A DNA stretch of 64,000 bases from Pacificoceanicola sp049341065 (GCF_049341065.1 NZ_JBMPIX010000004.1:62001-126000); one strand, 5' to 3'. Shown: positions 53,627 through 63,657, counted from the first letter of the stretch. Notes: generated from the sequence alone by a model not told the origin. Numbers and translations: made by a program.

Positions 53627-54640
53627 TTACTCCACTTTTGCTTCAATCGCGGCCACGGTCATGGCGCTCCGGGCCGCGCGCTGCTTTCCCGGCAAGGGCC
53701 GGAGCAGCGCTTTGAGATCATGTAACAACAGATCACGCAAAAAGTGCGGCGGATCTGCGGGGGCTTTGCGTTGGATAACGCGCCGGATACGCCACAAGGT
53801 GCCACCAAGGATATGCATCACGGTCGCCCAAACCGCATAGATGCGCCCATGGTTCTTGCAGAAATAGAGCCAGCGGCTGTCGAGCCAAAAACCGGGAATG
53901 CGCGTCCAGACCTTCATGCCCGTCGAAACCGAGCCGATGTGAGCGACTTCGCTTGCGCGGACAAAATGCGTCTCAAATCCGGCGCGGGCGGCGCGCAGGC
54001 ACAGGTCAGTCTCTTCGAAGTACAGAAAAAAGGTTTCATCAAACAGGCCGATCTGATCCAGCACCGATTGCCGCATCATCATCGAGGCCCCGGCCAGCCA
54101 ATCCACGCGGCAGGCCGCTTGCGGCACGGGCAAAGGCACCGCCTTGCTGCGCAACAGCCGCGAGACTGGACCAGAGCGCGCCGCCCCTTCAAGTTCGGAC
54201 AAGGCCGAGGGGAAGCGGAAGGCGGTCATATGCGCCGCGCCGTCTTCGCCGTGCAGATAGCTTCCGGCAAAACCAGCCTTTGGATTGGCCTCCAGATGTT
54301 CCACAAGGCACCGGATCGCGTCCGTTGCGGGAAAAGCATCGGAATTCAGGATATAAACGTAGTCGGGTTTCCCACAATCGGACAGGCCTGACCGAATCCC
54401 CACGTTGTTGCCCGCGCCAAAGCCGCCGTTGCAGCCCGACTGGATCACCCGGATCAGCGACGCCTCCGGCCAAGTTGCGACCTTCTGCGTGATCGTCTCG
54501 TACGAGCCATCTCCCGAGTCGTTGTCGACGATGACCAATTCGGCCTCAAGCCCATCCATCGCGCGCAAAGCCGCGCGGGCCGAACGCAGAGTCATGTCCG
54601 CTGTGCGGTAGTTGAGCAAGACGACCAGAAGCTTGGGCAT
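53627..54640 (-). CDS. Glycosyltransferase, GT2 (rhamnosyltransferase-like), within the PKS-NRPS operon
   Basis: A 337-residue GT-A enzyme. VVLLNYRTADMTLRSARAAL, VIVDNDSGDGS, GCNGGFGAGNNVGIR, YILNSDAFP (DxD-like) and the acceptor-side FYFEETDLCLRAARAGF-type motif (here FLYFEETDLCLRAAR) place it with WbbL/rhamnosyltransferases. It lies with only 3 bases to the PKS stop and 5 bases to the NRPS start, so it is part of the same transcript; the NRPS ribosome-binding site sits in its last codons. Either it glycosylates the PKS-NRPS product or it belongs to the repeat-unit pathway. Confidence 0.88.
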   Translation of the reverse strand: MPKLLVVLLNYRTADMTLRSARAALRAMDGLEAELVIVDNDSGDGSYETITQKVATWPEASLIRVIQSGCNGGFGAGNNVGIRSGLSDCGKPDYVYILNSDAFPATDAIRCLVEHLEANPKAGFAGSYLHGEDGAAHMTAFRFPSALSELEGAARSGPVSRLLRSKAVPLPVPQAACRVDWLAGASMMMRQSVLDQIGLFDETFFLYFEETDLCLRAARAGFETHFVRASEVAHIGSVSTGMKVWTRIPGFWLDSRWLYFCKNHGRIYAVWATVMHILGGTLWRIRRVIQRKAPADPPHFLRDLLLHDLKALLRPLPGKQRAARSAMTVAAIEAKVE

Positions 54641-54643
54641 ATG

Positions 54644-57600
54644 CTACTCCGCGGCCTGCGTTGGGAACGACAGCACCTCGCCGTGGCCCGCTGACATGGC
54701 CTCGGCGCTCTCGATCGACTCGCGCATCAGCCCGGCCAGAACCCGCACGTTGGGTTCAAGCACCATGCTGTCGTGATCACCGGGGACTTCATGCACCTCG
54801 ACGTGCGGCACAGCGCTGCCCCAATCGTTGTCCGGCAGCACATAGCTCCGTTCGGAGTTCACCAACTGGCCATTTGAGACCGTCCATTTGCCTTGTAGCG
54901 GCGGGCGATACAGAACGACACGACCATCCCACGGCTTGACAGTGTAAGTGGCAATGGCCCGATAAAAAGCAGCCTCGATTTCGGCATTGTGAAAGGCATG
55001 CTCCGCGCCGGTTCCATCCCTTTCGCGGCGCTTGACGATTTCCCAAGCGATGCGGTTTCTGGCCCAGATCAAGGGATACAGCAGACCCTTTTCACGCGCC
55101 TGATGCCATTGGATGATCATCCGGTCGTGGCGCGACAACGGGCGGCGCTGCGGCAAGGGCGTATCCAGCATGACGACCAGAGACACCTCTTCGCCCATGG
55201 CCTCAAGCTGATGGGCAATCTCGTAGGCGGTAATCCCGCCGCCGGAAAAGCCACCCAGCATATAGGGACCTTCGGGCTGCACCTGGCGCATCTCGGCGAT
55301 GTAATCGCGGGCGGCGTCCTGAATACTGTCATGCGGCGCTTCACCGCCGTAAAGCCCCTTGGCCTGAAGGCCATAAAATGGGCGGTCCGCGCCCAGAAGA
55401 TGGGCCAGATGACGCAGGTTCAGCACGTTGCCAAACATACCTGCCACCAAAAAGAACGGTTGGCGCGGGCCGCCGTCGCCTTCGTGCATGGCGACAAGAT
55501 GCTTGAACCTGCGTTCAGGGGCGGATTGCGGCGCGGGCTCAGCGCCGCTTTCGACATGGCCGGTCTGTTCGGCAATCAAAGCGGCGCATTTGCGGATGGT
55601 CGGAGCCTCGAACAGCACCGAAATCGGGAATTCCACCCGGAACGCCTTTTTCACCATCGAGAACAGCCGCACCGCGATCAAGCTATGCCCGCCAAGGTCA
55701 AAGAAGCTGTCTTCGGCCCCCACGTTCTGCACGCCAAGCAGGTCCTCCCAGAACCCTGCAAGGGTTTGTTCGATCTCGCCTTCCGGGGCGACATAATCGC
55801 CCTCAAGCTGTGGCCGCTCGAACTTTTGGCCGCTTGACGCCTCGGCCGTGCTGACGGCGGTTTGCCGGGTCAGCGCATCAAGATCCATGGACGAGATGAC
55901 AATCTGCGGCTCGCCCAGGGCCAGGGCCGCATAAAAGGCCTGAACACCTTCGGCGGGCAAAATGCCCTGTGACAAATTGTGGGCCAGTCGCTCCTCGGCG
56001 GGCGACAGGGGTTGCGCAGCGTCAGCCTCGTCAAACTCGACCTCGGCGGCAGTCAGGCGCGGCGCGGCCTTGAGAATGTCGAGACTGGCCAGCTTGCGGA
56101 TGGTAAAGCCTGCGATTTCGACCAACACAGCCCCGACTTCGTCACAGATCGTGATGTCAAAACTTGCGGTTTCGCTGCTGGCCTTGTTGTCGGCGGCATT
56201 ACGGACCCAAGATACGATCTTATCCGTCAGCGGCGCATGGACGCGTACGCGGCCATAACGTACAGGCGCCCAAAGGTGCGTTGGCTGCCAGCCGTCGATC
56301 AGGTCCATGGCCCAGCCAGTGGCGATATCCATCAAGGCGGGATGCAGCAGGCAATTATCACCCTGCGCGGCAGGCGGCAGGGACAGCTGAGCAATCCCTT
56401 CGTTGTCCCCAAGGGCGCGGGTATCCAGCACCTTCCAGCGAGGGCCAAAAGACAGCATGACCTCTTGCGCGGCGGGCAGTTTTTGACCCGGCCCGGCTGT
56501 TACTGGCGCGGCGCAGCGCGCACGCATCGCCGCAAGATCAATCGGAGCGGGCCGTTTCATCGGCAAAAGGATCAGCGTGCCCTGAGCCGTCAATGCATGC
56601 CCGTGGCGGCCGTTCAGCGTGGCATCGGCCAAAACGTCAAAGCCATACCCTCGATCATTGCGCGACAACCGCACCCGCACATCACGAGAGGCGCCATCGG
56701 CCACGCGCAAGGGCCGCAGGAAATCCAGATCTCGAATTTCAAAAGCGCCGGTTTCGTGATGGGCGCGCAGGGCATTCATCGCAAGTGACAGGTATCCCGT
56801 ACCGGGCAGCAACGCATCGCCCGCCTTGGTGCGGTGTTCGCCGATGAACCAATCGTCGCTGGAATAGGTCGCATGAAAGACCCGGTTTCCGTGGTTGTCA
56901 AAAGTCGCCTCGTCCAGCATGGGCTGATTGACCGGCGTCACCGGCGGCTTTGGCAAATCCCCGTTTCGGGCGGCAACAGCCTCGGCGGCCATGCCGACCT
57001 CGTTCCAGATGCCCCAGTTGATGGCGACCACTTTGGTCTGCCCGCCGGCCCGCGAACGGGCAAAGGCGTTCAGAAATTCGTTGGCCGCAACGTAATCCAC
57101 CTGCCCCGCAGGCGCCGTCACGGTCGAAGTTGAGCTGAACAGCGCCATCCATTTGACCGCACCGTCCGGGAAAAGCCTGCCAAGAACCTCGGTGCCGTGA
57201 ATTTTCGGGGTAAAGACATCCTCGACGCTGACGGGGCTTTTGGTCAGCAGCGGCGCATCGTCGATCACACCGGCGCCGTGAATCACCCCGGTGATCGGGC
57301 CAAAGCGCGCTTCTGCCTCGTCGCGGACCCGGGTCATCTGGGTCAGGTTGCAGACGTCGGCAGCGGCGACCATGACTTGCGTGCCAGCCTCTTCCAATGC
57401 CTGAACTGCGCGGATGCGGCGGGCGGTGGCGTCCTGCGGCGCGTGACGGTTCAGGTAATCCGACCAGCTGCCGCGATCTGGCAAAGCCTTGCGCGCAACC
57501 AGCACGAGGTTGGCACCTCGCGCGGCAAAGTCCTGCGCCAGAGTCAGACCGATCCCACCAAAACCACCCGTCAATAGATAAGTGCCGCCAGCCATCGGCT

Positions 57601-60600
57601 GCGGCGTTTCCATCGGCAGGGCAAGCGGCTTGATCGCACATTCAAAACGCCGATCCCCGCGCAGGGCGGCGATGGTGTCGGCAGGTTCGGAAAGCATCTC
57701 TTCGAGTATGCGCAGCGACAGGGCATTCATCGCCTCTTGTCGCGCCGCATGGGCCTTGGCTTGGCTCCAAAAGCTGGCCTCGACCGGCGCCGGAAGTTGC
57801 ACATCGAGGGTAGAGACAGAAACGCCGGGTAATTCGCGCGGGATCACGCGAGCCGGACCCGCGATGGTGGACTTACCGGGATAGGGCAGCGCCTCGTCCC
57901 GCAGTTTCGCCGCGCCGTTGGTAACGACCGTGATATGCAGCGGGCGCGTCAGGTTTTCCTCGGCTACGGCCTGCGCAAGGAACATCAGCGAATAAAAACC
58001 ATGCTCTTGCAGGCGGTGGAAAAAGCTGGAGCCGGGGCGATGGCTTTCGTCCTTGGTGACCAGCCAGAAATGCGCGATGCGGGTGGGGATCACCCCTTGC
58101 AACGCGAGATCCTGCAGCAACAGATCATAGCCTTCGCGGCCACGTTCCGGCGCCAACAGGTAAGAGGTTGCCGACAGTCGCGAAAAGGTGTCGCCAGGGC
58201 GCACTTCGATCACGCCATGGCCCGCCTTGCGCAGCGTGAGCACCGCATCATCGGCAAGGCCCGCGTCATCCATGAAGACCAGCCAGACCTGCGGTTCGGC
58301 GTCGGCCAGCCCTTCGGTCACGTCCACTTCGACCTGTGCGGCGCGGGGCCGCCAGACAGGTTTCCAGCCCCATTGCGTCACATCGTCGGAGCGCATCAGA
58401 TAGTGCGGCGCGGTTTCGGTCTGTGCCTTGCCGGGCGCAATGAAATAAGGCGCGCGCTGAAAGGCGTAGGTTGGCAGCGGCACCCGGTTGCGGCGCGCTT
58501 CGCCCCAGATCTGGCCCCAATCGATGGTCGCCCCCAAGGCCCAAAACCGGCCCAGCACCTCAAACATGTGCTTGTCATCGGGAATGGAATCTTCGGGGTG
58601 GCGCAGGCTGCTGAGCACCTGATTGCCGCTGACGTCACCGTGCTGACGGGCCAGCGCCGACAGTGCCTTGCCCGGGCCGACCTCAAGGAAAATCCTGTTG
58701 CTTTGTGCAAGCGCGCCGATGCAATCGGCAAAATGCACGGTACCGCGCAGGTGCTGCACCCAATAGTCCGGGCTGGTCGCCTGCTCGGGCGTCATCAAGG
58801 CGCCGGTGCGGTTGGACGTCAGGGGAATTTGCGGCGGGTTTAGTGTGATCGAGGCCAGATAGGCCCGGAAATCCGCGAGGACGGGATCCAGCATGCGGCT
58901 ATGCGCGGCGATGTCGATCCCGATGCGCTGGCAGTCGATATCTTGCGCCTTCAGGCGGGCCTCAAGCGCGTCAATCGCGGCCAAGGGACCAGAAGCGACC
59001 GACAGGTCTGGCGCGTTTTCTGCGCCCAGATCCAAGTCATCCCCCAGCATCGGGCGCAGTCTATCGGCTGAAAGCGCCACCGACAGCATTCCACCCGCAG
59101 GGACAGTGTCAAACAGCCGACCGCGCAGATGAACCAGCCCGATACAGTCCTCAAAACTGATCACTCCGGCAAGGCAGGCAGCAGTGTTTTCGCCCATCGA
59201 ATGACCGACCAGAGCTTTGGGCGTGACCCCCCAGCTGATCCAAAGCTGCGCCAGCGCGTATTCGACAAGCATGATCAGCGGTAATTGCAGGCTGGGCCTT
59301 TGCAGCGCCTTGTCAGCCTCGGCCCGATCATTTTCAGGCAGCCAAAGCGCCCGCATGTCCACATCCGTGAGGGTCGCAAGGTGATCAAGCCCGCGATCCA
59401 TCCATTCGGCAAAGACCGGCTCGGTCTCGTAAAGGTCACGAGCCATGCCAGCGTATTGCGCGCCGCCGCCCGGGAACATGAAAACCGTGTCGGGGCGATC
59501 CAGCGCGGTATGTTGGTGGACGCGGCGCTGGTTTCCGCTTTGAAGCAGGCGGGCGGCCTCATCTTGGTTATCGGCGACAATCGCCAGACGCTTTTCAAAG
59601 GCACGGCGACCTTCCTTGAGCGTCCATGCCACATCCGCCAATGGCTGTTCAGGATGGGCGCGCAGATGCGTTGCCAGACGGTCCGCGTTGTCCTCAAGCG
59701 CGGCTTTGGAGCGGCCGGACAGGGTCAAAATCTGGAAGGGGAAATCGCTGTCATCTGACGCCGCGCGCATCGGCGCCTCTTGCAGCACCGCATGGGCGTT
59801 TGTGCCGCCAACACCCAGCGAGTTTACTCCGGCGCGGCGCGGATGGGTTTGGCTTGACCAATCGGTCAGGCGGTCATTCACGCGAAAGGGCGAATGTTCA
59901 AAATCGATTGCGGGGTTCGGCGCCTCGAACCCAAGGCTGGGGGGCATCTGTTTATGGTGCAGCGCCAGCGATGCCTTGATCAGGCTGGCGACCCCTGCGG
60001 CAGTGTCCAGATGACCAATGTTGGTCTTGACGCTGCCGATGCGGCAATGGCCCACGGCATCACTGGTTTCCCGAAAGGCCTGAGTCATCGCGGCAACCTC
60101 GATCGGGTCGCCCAGATAGGTGCCGGTGCCGTGGCATTCGACGTAATCCACGGTGTCCGACGTCACATCGGCCATCGCCTGCGCCTCCGCTATGGCGGCG
60201 GCCTGCCCGTCCACCGAAGGGGCCAGATAGCCAGCCTTTTGCGCGCCGTCGTTGTTGACGGCAGTGCCCTTGATGATGGCCCAGATATGATCGCCATCCG
60301 CCACCGCATCAGCCATGCGCCGCAGCACCACAACGCCAGAGCCCGAGCCAAAAACCGTACCCTTTGCGCGGTGATCAAAGGCGTGGCATTCGCCGTCCGG
60401 GCTGAGGATCTCGTTTTCCTTGTAGAGGTAGCCGCGCCCCTGCGGCAACTCGATCGTCACGCCGCCCGCAATCGCCATATCGCATTCCCCATTCAGCAGC
60501 GCCTGCGCGGCGTAGTGGGTGGCGACGAGCGAGGTAGAGCATGCGGTTTGCAGATTGATCGACGGACCGTGCAGATCCAACACATGGGACAGGCGCGTGG

Positions 60601-61093
60601 TCATGAAATCCTTGTCGTTGCCAGTGTGGCGCAACAGGAACATACCCGTGTTTTCAACCAGATCAGGGTTCGAGCAGACATTGAAATAGAAATAGCTGCC
60701 CATCCCGCAGCCTGCAAAAACACCCACCTGACCGGGGAAGTTTTCCGGCACATGTCCGGCGTTCTCAAGCGCCTCCCACGCGGTTTCAAGGAACTGGCGG
60801 TGCTGGGGGTCCATGATCGCCGCCTCCTTCGGGGAAAACCCGAAAAACTCGGCGTCGAACTGTTCAAACCCGTCCAGAGGGGCGGCGAAGGGCACATAAT
60901 CGCGGTGGCGGATAAGACCGGGGTCTTCGCCCGCCTCGCGCAGGTCATCCTCGGACAGACGGCGGATCGAGGACACGCCATCACGCAGATTACGCCAAAA
61001 GGCGGCAATGTCCGGCGCACCCGGAAGATGCGCGGCCATACCGACAATGGCGATATCGTTTTCGCCAGTTTTCTGCTGAGCGTCACCCGCCAT
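54644..61093 (-). CDS. Type I polyketide synthase, KS-AT-KR-DH-ACP-TE
   Basis: A 2149-residue modular synthase. Ketosynthase (about 12-440) with the active Cys185 (TACSTS), His321 and His361. Acyltransferase (about 535-830) with GHSMGE (Ser632) and His731 in AAHS. Ketoreductase (about 1165-1370) with TGGFGGIG and the set Lys1297, Ser1320, Tyr1334, Asn1338. Dehydratase-like domain (about 1395-1670) with His1420 and Asp1589. Carrier Ser1804. Thioesterase (about 1860-2149) with Ser1950, Asp1977 and His2107. KR before DH is not the usual order. It should extend a starter by one C2-type unit, process it and release it. The AT motif AAHS is neither the classic malonyl HAFH nor the methylmalonyl YASH. 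Confidence 0.93.
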   Translation of the reverse strand: MAGDAQQKTGENDIAIVGMAAHLPGAPDIAAFWRNLRDGVSSIRRLSEDDLREAGEDPGLIRHRDYVPFAAPLDGFEQFDAEFFGFSPKEAAIMDPQHRQFLETAWEALENAGHVPENFPGQVGVFAGCGMGSYFYFNVCSNPDLVENTGMFLLRHTGNDKDFMTTRLSHVLDLHGPSINLQTACSTSLVATHYAAQALLNGECDMAIAGGVTIELPQGRGYLYKENEILSPDGECHAFDHRAKGTVFGSGSGVVVLRRMADAVADGDHIWAIIKGTAVNNDGAQKAGYLAPSVDGQAAAIAEAQAMADVTSDTVDYVECHGTGTYLGDPIEVAAMTQAFRETSDAVGHCRIGSVKTNIGHLDTAAGVASLIKASLALHHKQMPPSLGFEAPNPAIDFEHSPFRVNDRLTDWSSQTHPRRAGVNSLGVGGTNAHAVLQEAPMRAASDDSDFPFQILTLSGRSKAALEDNADRLATHLRAHPEQPLADVAWTLKEGRRAFEKRLAIVADNQDEAARLLQSGNQRRVHQHTALDRPDTVFMFPGGGAQYAGMARDLYETEPVFAEWMDRGLDHLATLTDVDMRALWLPENDRAEADKALQRPSLQLPLIMLVEYALAQLWISWGVTPKALVGHSMGENTAACLAGVISFEDCIGLVHLRGRLFDTVPAGGMLSVALSADRLRPMLGDDLDLGAENAPDLSVASGPLAAIDALEARLKAQDIDCQRIGIDIAAHSRMLDPVLADFRAYLASITLNPPQIPLTSNRTGALMTPEQATSPDYWVQHLRGTVHFADCIGALAQSNRIFLEVGPGKALSALARQHGDVSGNQVLSSLRHPEDSIPDDKHMFEVLGRFWALGATIDWGQIWGEARRNRVPLPTYAFQRAPYFIAPGKAQTETAPHYLMRSDDVTQWGWKPVWRPRAAQVEVDVTEGLADAEPQVWLVFMDDAGLADDAVLTLRKAGHGVIEVRPGDTFSRLSATSYLLAPERGREGYDLLLQDLALQGVIPTRIAHFWLVTKDESHRPGSSFFHRLQEHGFYSLMFLAQAVAEENLTRPLHITVVTNGAAKLRDEALPYPGKSTIAGPARVIPRELPGVSVSTLDVQLPAPVEASFWSQAKAHAARQEAMNALSLRILEEMLSEPADTIAALRGDRRFECAIKPLALPMETPQPMAGGTYLLTGGFGGIGLTLAQDFAARGANLVLVARKALPDRGSWSDYLNRHAPQDATARRIRAVQALEEAGTQVMVAAADVCNLTQMTRVRDEAEARFGPITGVIHGAGVIDDAPLLTKSPVSVEDVFTPKIHGTEVLGRLFPDGAVKWMALFSSTSTVTAPAGQVDYVAANEFLNAFARSRAGGQTKVVAINWGIWNEVGMAAEAVAARNGDLPKPPVTPVNQPMLDEATFDNHGNRVFHATYSSDDWFIGEHRTKAGDALLPGTGYLSLAMNALRAHHETGAFEIRDLDFLRPLRVADGASRDVRVRLSRNDRGYGFDVLADATLNGRHGHALTAQGTLILLPMKRPAPIDLAAMRARCAAPVTAGPGQKLPAAQEVMLSFGPRWKVLDTRALGDNEGIAQLSLPPAAQGDNCLLHPALMDIATGWAMDLIDGWQPTHLWAPVRYGRVRVHAPLTDKIVSWVRNAADNKASSETASFDITICDEVGAVLVEIAGFTIRKLASLDILKAAPRLTAAEVEFDEADAAQPLSPAEERLAHNLSQGILPAEGVQAFYAALALGEPQIVISSMDLDALTRQTAVSTAEASSGQKFERPQLEGDYVAPEGEIEQTLAGFWEDLLGVQNVGAEDSFFDLGGHSLIAVRLFSMVKKAFRVEFPISVLFEAPTIRKCAALIAEQTGHVESGAEPAPQSAPERRFKHLVAMHEGDGGPRQPFFLVAGMFGNVLNLRHLAHLLGADRPFYGLQAKGLYGGEAPHDSIQDAARDYIAEMRQVQPEGPYMLGGFSGGGITAYEIAHQLEAMGEEVSLVVMLDTPLPQRRPLSRHDRMIIQWHQAREKGLLYPLIWARNRIAWEIVKRRERDGTGAEHAFHNAEIEAAFYRAIATYTVKPWDGRVVLYRPPLQGKWTVSNGQLVNSERSYVLPDNDWGSAVPHVEVHEVPGDHDSMVLEPNVRVLAGLMRESIESAEAMSAGHGEVLSFPTQAAE

Positions 61094-61276
61094 GATTCAC
61101 TACCCCGCCACACACCTATGCTGTCATCCTGCATGAGGAATGCGTACAAAATTGGGCGACTTTTAGGTTTCAGCCCGCCAAAAGACCCGAAGAACAGGGC
61201 ACTCAGCGGCTTGGCTCCATTCAATCGACAGGCAGGGAACATACCCCCAATGCAACCATAAAGGAACAGGGAGAGG

Positions 61277-62641
61277 TCAAAGGCTTTTCCCCGCCAATTC
61301 TGCAACCGCATCCCAATTCAGCCAAAGCGCAAAACCCGCCAGACCGGTGCCAAAGCCTGCAAAAATGGCGTCGTGCAATCCATCCCAAGCGCCCATCCGA
61401 CGCGCCAGCCAGACCACCACGGGATAGGACAGCAGATAGGCCGCCCCCTGCCCCACAAGTGCGCCCAGCAAGCCCGCAGTTTCCAGCCCGATAATCAGGC
61501 AGAGGATCATCAGTGCGGCGCGGGCAGCCGCCAGCACGAAGAACCGCTTGGAATCGCCCGCCGCCAAGGCCGCCTGATCATAGGTCTGAACCACAAGCAT
61601 CGGCATCTGCGCACAGGCCAGAACGACAACAACCGCCCCCGCCATGGCATAGCGCGGATCGTACATCAGATCGACCAGCCAGACCCCCAGCGCGGCAAAG
61701 AGGCCAACCATGCTGATCAACAATGCCGTCACCGCAAATCGCATTTTGCGCAGCTTGGCAAAGTTCGCGGCGCTTTCGGATGGCGGTGTTTCGCGGTAGA
61801 TCGGGATCAGGATCTTTCGCGTGACCATCCCACCCAGAAGCATCGGGAAGGCAGCAAGGAAATAGCCGATATTGTAGACGCCAAAGCTATCAAGGCTCAG
61901 GTATTTGCCGATCAGGATCTTGTCGGCCTGACTGAACAAAAAGCCAGCGATGGTCGCAAGAAAGACCCATTTTCCGAAATTGATCAGCTCATCCGTCGCC
62001 GCTTTTTCCCAGCGAAAGCGGTTGCGTTCCCCGGGCAGGAATGCGCTGTTGATCGCCACCTCGGCGATGCCCCCGACAACGCCGGATATCACCAAGGCCC
62101 AGACCGACCCCGTCGCCCAGGCCAGCGCCACCGCAACAAGAACGCCGATCATCTGCACGACCATGTCGATCACCGTCACGCGCCCCAGCAACAGATGGCG
62201 ATTGGCGGTGTCCATGCGCGTCGGCTTGAACCCCGCGATCAACAAGGTCAGCGCAGCAACGGGCAAAAGTTGGGTCAGGAAGGGTTCTTCGTAGATCCAG
62301 GCCATCGGCCAGGCCGCGGCGCAAGCCACCGCCCAAAGGCCAAAGCCGCGCATCACCTGGATGGTCCAGGCAGTGTTCAGGAACTCACGATCATCACCGC
62401 GCTTGGATTGCAGGATTGCCGGGGTCACACCAACGTCAGAAAATTGGCCGAGCCCCGTGAGAAAGACCATGACCAGCGCCATGAGGCCGAAAGCCTCGGG
62501 GAATAGCAGGCGTGTCAGGATCAGGTTCGAGGCAAGACGGATCACCTGGCTAAAGCCAAAGCCCCCCACCGTCAGCAAGGACGATCGCATGACCCGCGCG
62601 GACAGCGAACCGCCGCGCAATTTTCCGATCAGGGCGCTCAT
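61277..62641 (-). CDS. Wzx-like oligosaccharide flippase
   Basis: A 454-residue protein with about twelve to fourteen helices of the MOP/polysaccharide-transport family (LLTVGGFGFSQVIRLASNLILTRLLFPEAFGLMALVMVF at the start is typical of the RfbX/TuaB branch). It should move lipid-linked repeat units, or another lipid-linked product, across the inner membrane. The ATG at 62641 overlaps the preceding glycosyltransferase stop by 4 bases. The PKS begins 183 bases downstream on the same strand. Confidence 0.9.
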   Translation of the reverse strand: MSALIGKLRGGSLSARVMRSSLLTVGGFGFSQVIRLASNLILTRLLFPEAFGLMALVMVFLTGLGQFSDVGVTPAILQSKRGDDREFLNTAWTIQVMRGFGLWAVACAAAWPMAWIYEEPFLTQLLPVAALTLLIAGFKPTRMDTANRHLLLGRVTVIDMVVQMIGVLVAVALAWATGSVWALVISGVVGGIAEVAINSAFLPGERNRFRWEKAATDELINFGKWVFLATIAGFLFSQADKILIGKYLSLDSFGVYNIGYFLAAFPMLLGGMVTRKILIPIYRETPPSESAANFAKLRKMRFAVTALLISMVGLFAALGVWLVDLMYDPRYAMAGAVVVVLACAQMPMLVVQTYDQAALAAGDSKRFFVLAAARAALMILCLIIGLETAGLLGALVGQGAAYLLSYPVVVWLARRMGAWDGLHDAIFAGFGTGLAGFALWLNWDAVAELAGKSL

Positions 62642-63495
62642 CTGCTGCGGCTCCAACCCGATGTCTGGCCTTTGGTCAGCTTCACCACAAGGGCGACGCC
62701 CGCGTAGACAGCAAAGCCAAAGGGATCGCCCAGCGCCATATCCATCTTGCGTGACCTTGGGAAAACCGGCTTGTCATCGTTTGCCAAACGCGCCGGATAT
62801 TTCTGCGCAATCTCATCCACGCCCACGTCCTGTCGGCGGCGCACCCGGATCAGGTTCCGCAGACCTTCGGCGATGGGCCAGCGGTATGTCGCGGAAACGC
62901 CAATGCGTTCTTCGGGCGCAAAGCTGAGGCGGACAAAAGTATCGTCCGAAATGATATCGGGAAAGGTGCCCCAACGGTTCCGCCCTGCCGCGTTGACGGC
63001 AAAGACACCGCAGCCCGGAACGCACTCTGCCATAAAGGGCACTTGCCGCCAGATGCGGGCATAGGCGCGACTGACCGGGCTTTTCGCGGTAATCTCAACC
63101 TTGCCGCTGGCGTAGCGCGGCTCATCGGTGGACAGCGCCTCGGTCAGTTCGGACAGCAGGCCGGGGGATACGGTCACATCAGCATCCAGATAGACCCGGA
63201 TCGCGCCAGAGGCCTTTGCATCACCGGCATTCAGCGCGCCCGGTTTGCCACCCTGCGCCAGTTCGGTCACGTTAAACCCCCAGTTTTGCGCCTTGAACCG
63301 GACGGCAAAACCCCGCGCCAGATTGGCCGTATTGTCACGACATCCATTGGCGACCACGATTACCTCGACCGTCTCGGACCGATCCCAGCGCGAGGCCAAA
63401 AGCGCTTGAAGGCAGTCGCCGATCAGCGCCGCCTCGTTGCTCGCGGGAAGTATAACCGACACAAGCCCCGCCCGTGCCTCGATGCCATTAACCAT
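62638..63495 (-). CDS. Glycosyltransferase, GT2
   Basis: A 285-residue GT-A enzyme: VSVILPASNEAALIGDCLQ, VIVVANGCRDNTA, GGKPGALNAGDA, VYLDADVTVSPG (DxD). The start is ATG 63495; a GTG at 63516 would add seven residues. It heads the leftward operon with the flippase (4-base overlap), PKS, GT2, NRPS and the carrier-activating enzyme. One weakly hydrophobic segment near the C-terminus (FAVYAGVALVVKL) may touch the membrane. Confidence 0.88.
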   Translation of the reverse strand: MVNGIEARAGLVSVILPASNEAALIGDCLQALLASRWDRSETVEVIVVANGCRDNTANLARGFAVRFKAQNWGFNVTELAQGGKPGALNAGDAKASGAIRVYLDADVTVSPGLLSELTEALSTDEPRYASGKVEITAKSPVSRAYARIWRQVPFMAECVPGCGVFAVNAAGRNRWGTFPDIISDDTFVRLSFAPEERIGVSATYRWPIAEGLRNLIRVRRRQDVGVDEIAQKYPARLANDDKPVFPRSRKMDMALGDPFGFAVYAGVALVVKLTKGQTSGWSRSR

Positions 63496-63657
63496 GTCCC
63501 GTACCTTTGGAGCCACACATGCAAAAAATACAAGCCCTTCTTTCTAGCTGATTGCCGGTTAACTATGGCCAAAGCATGGTTCGGGCTGGAATAGTCCAAG
63601 GCATCCGCTTTCGGGGGAAAGCCGGTTCAAGCTGCCCTACCACAGGACAACAACAAG

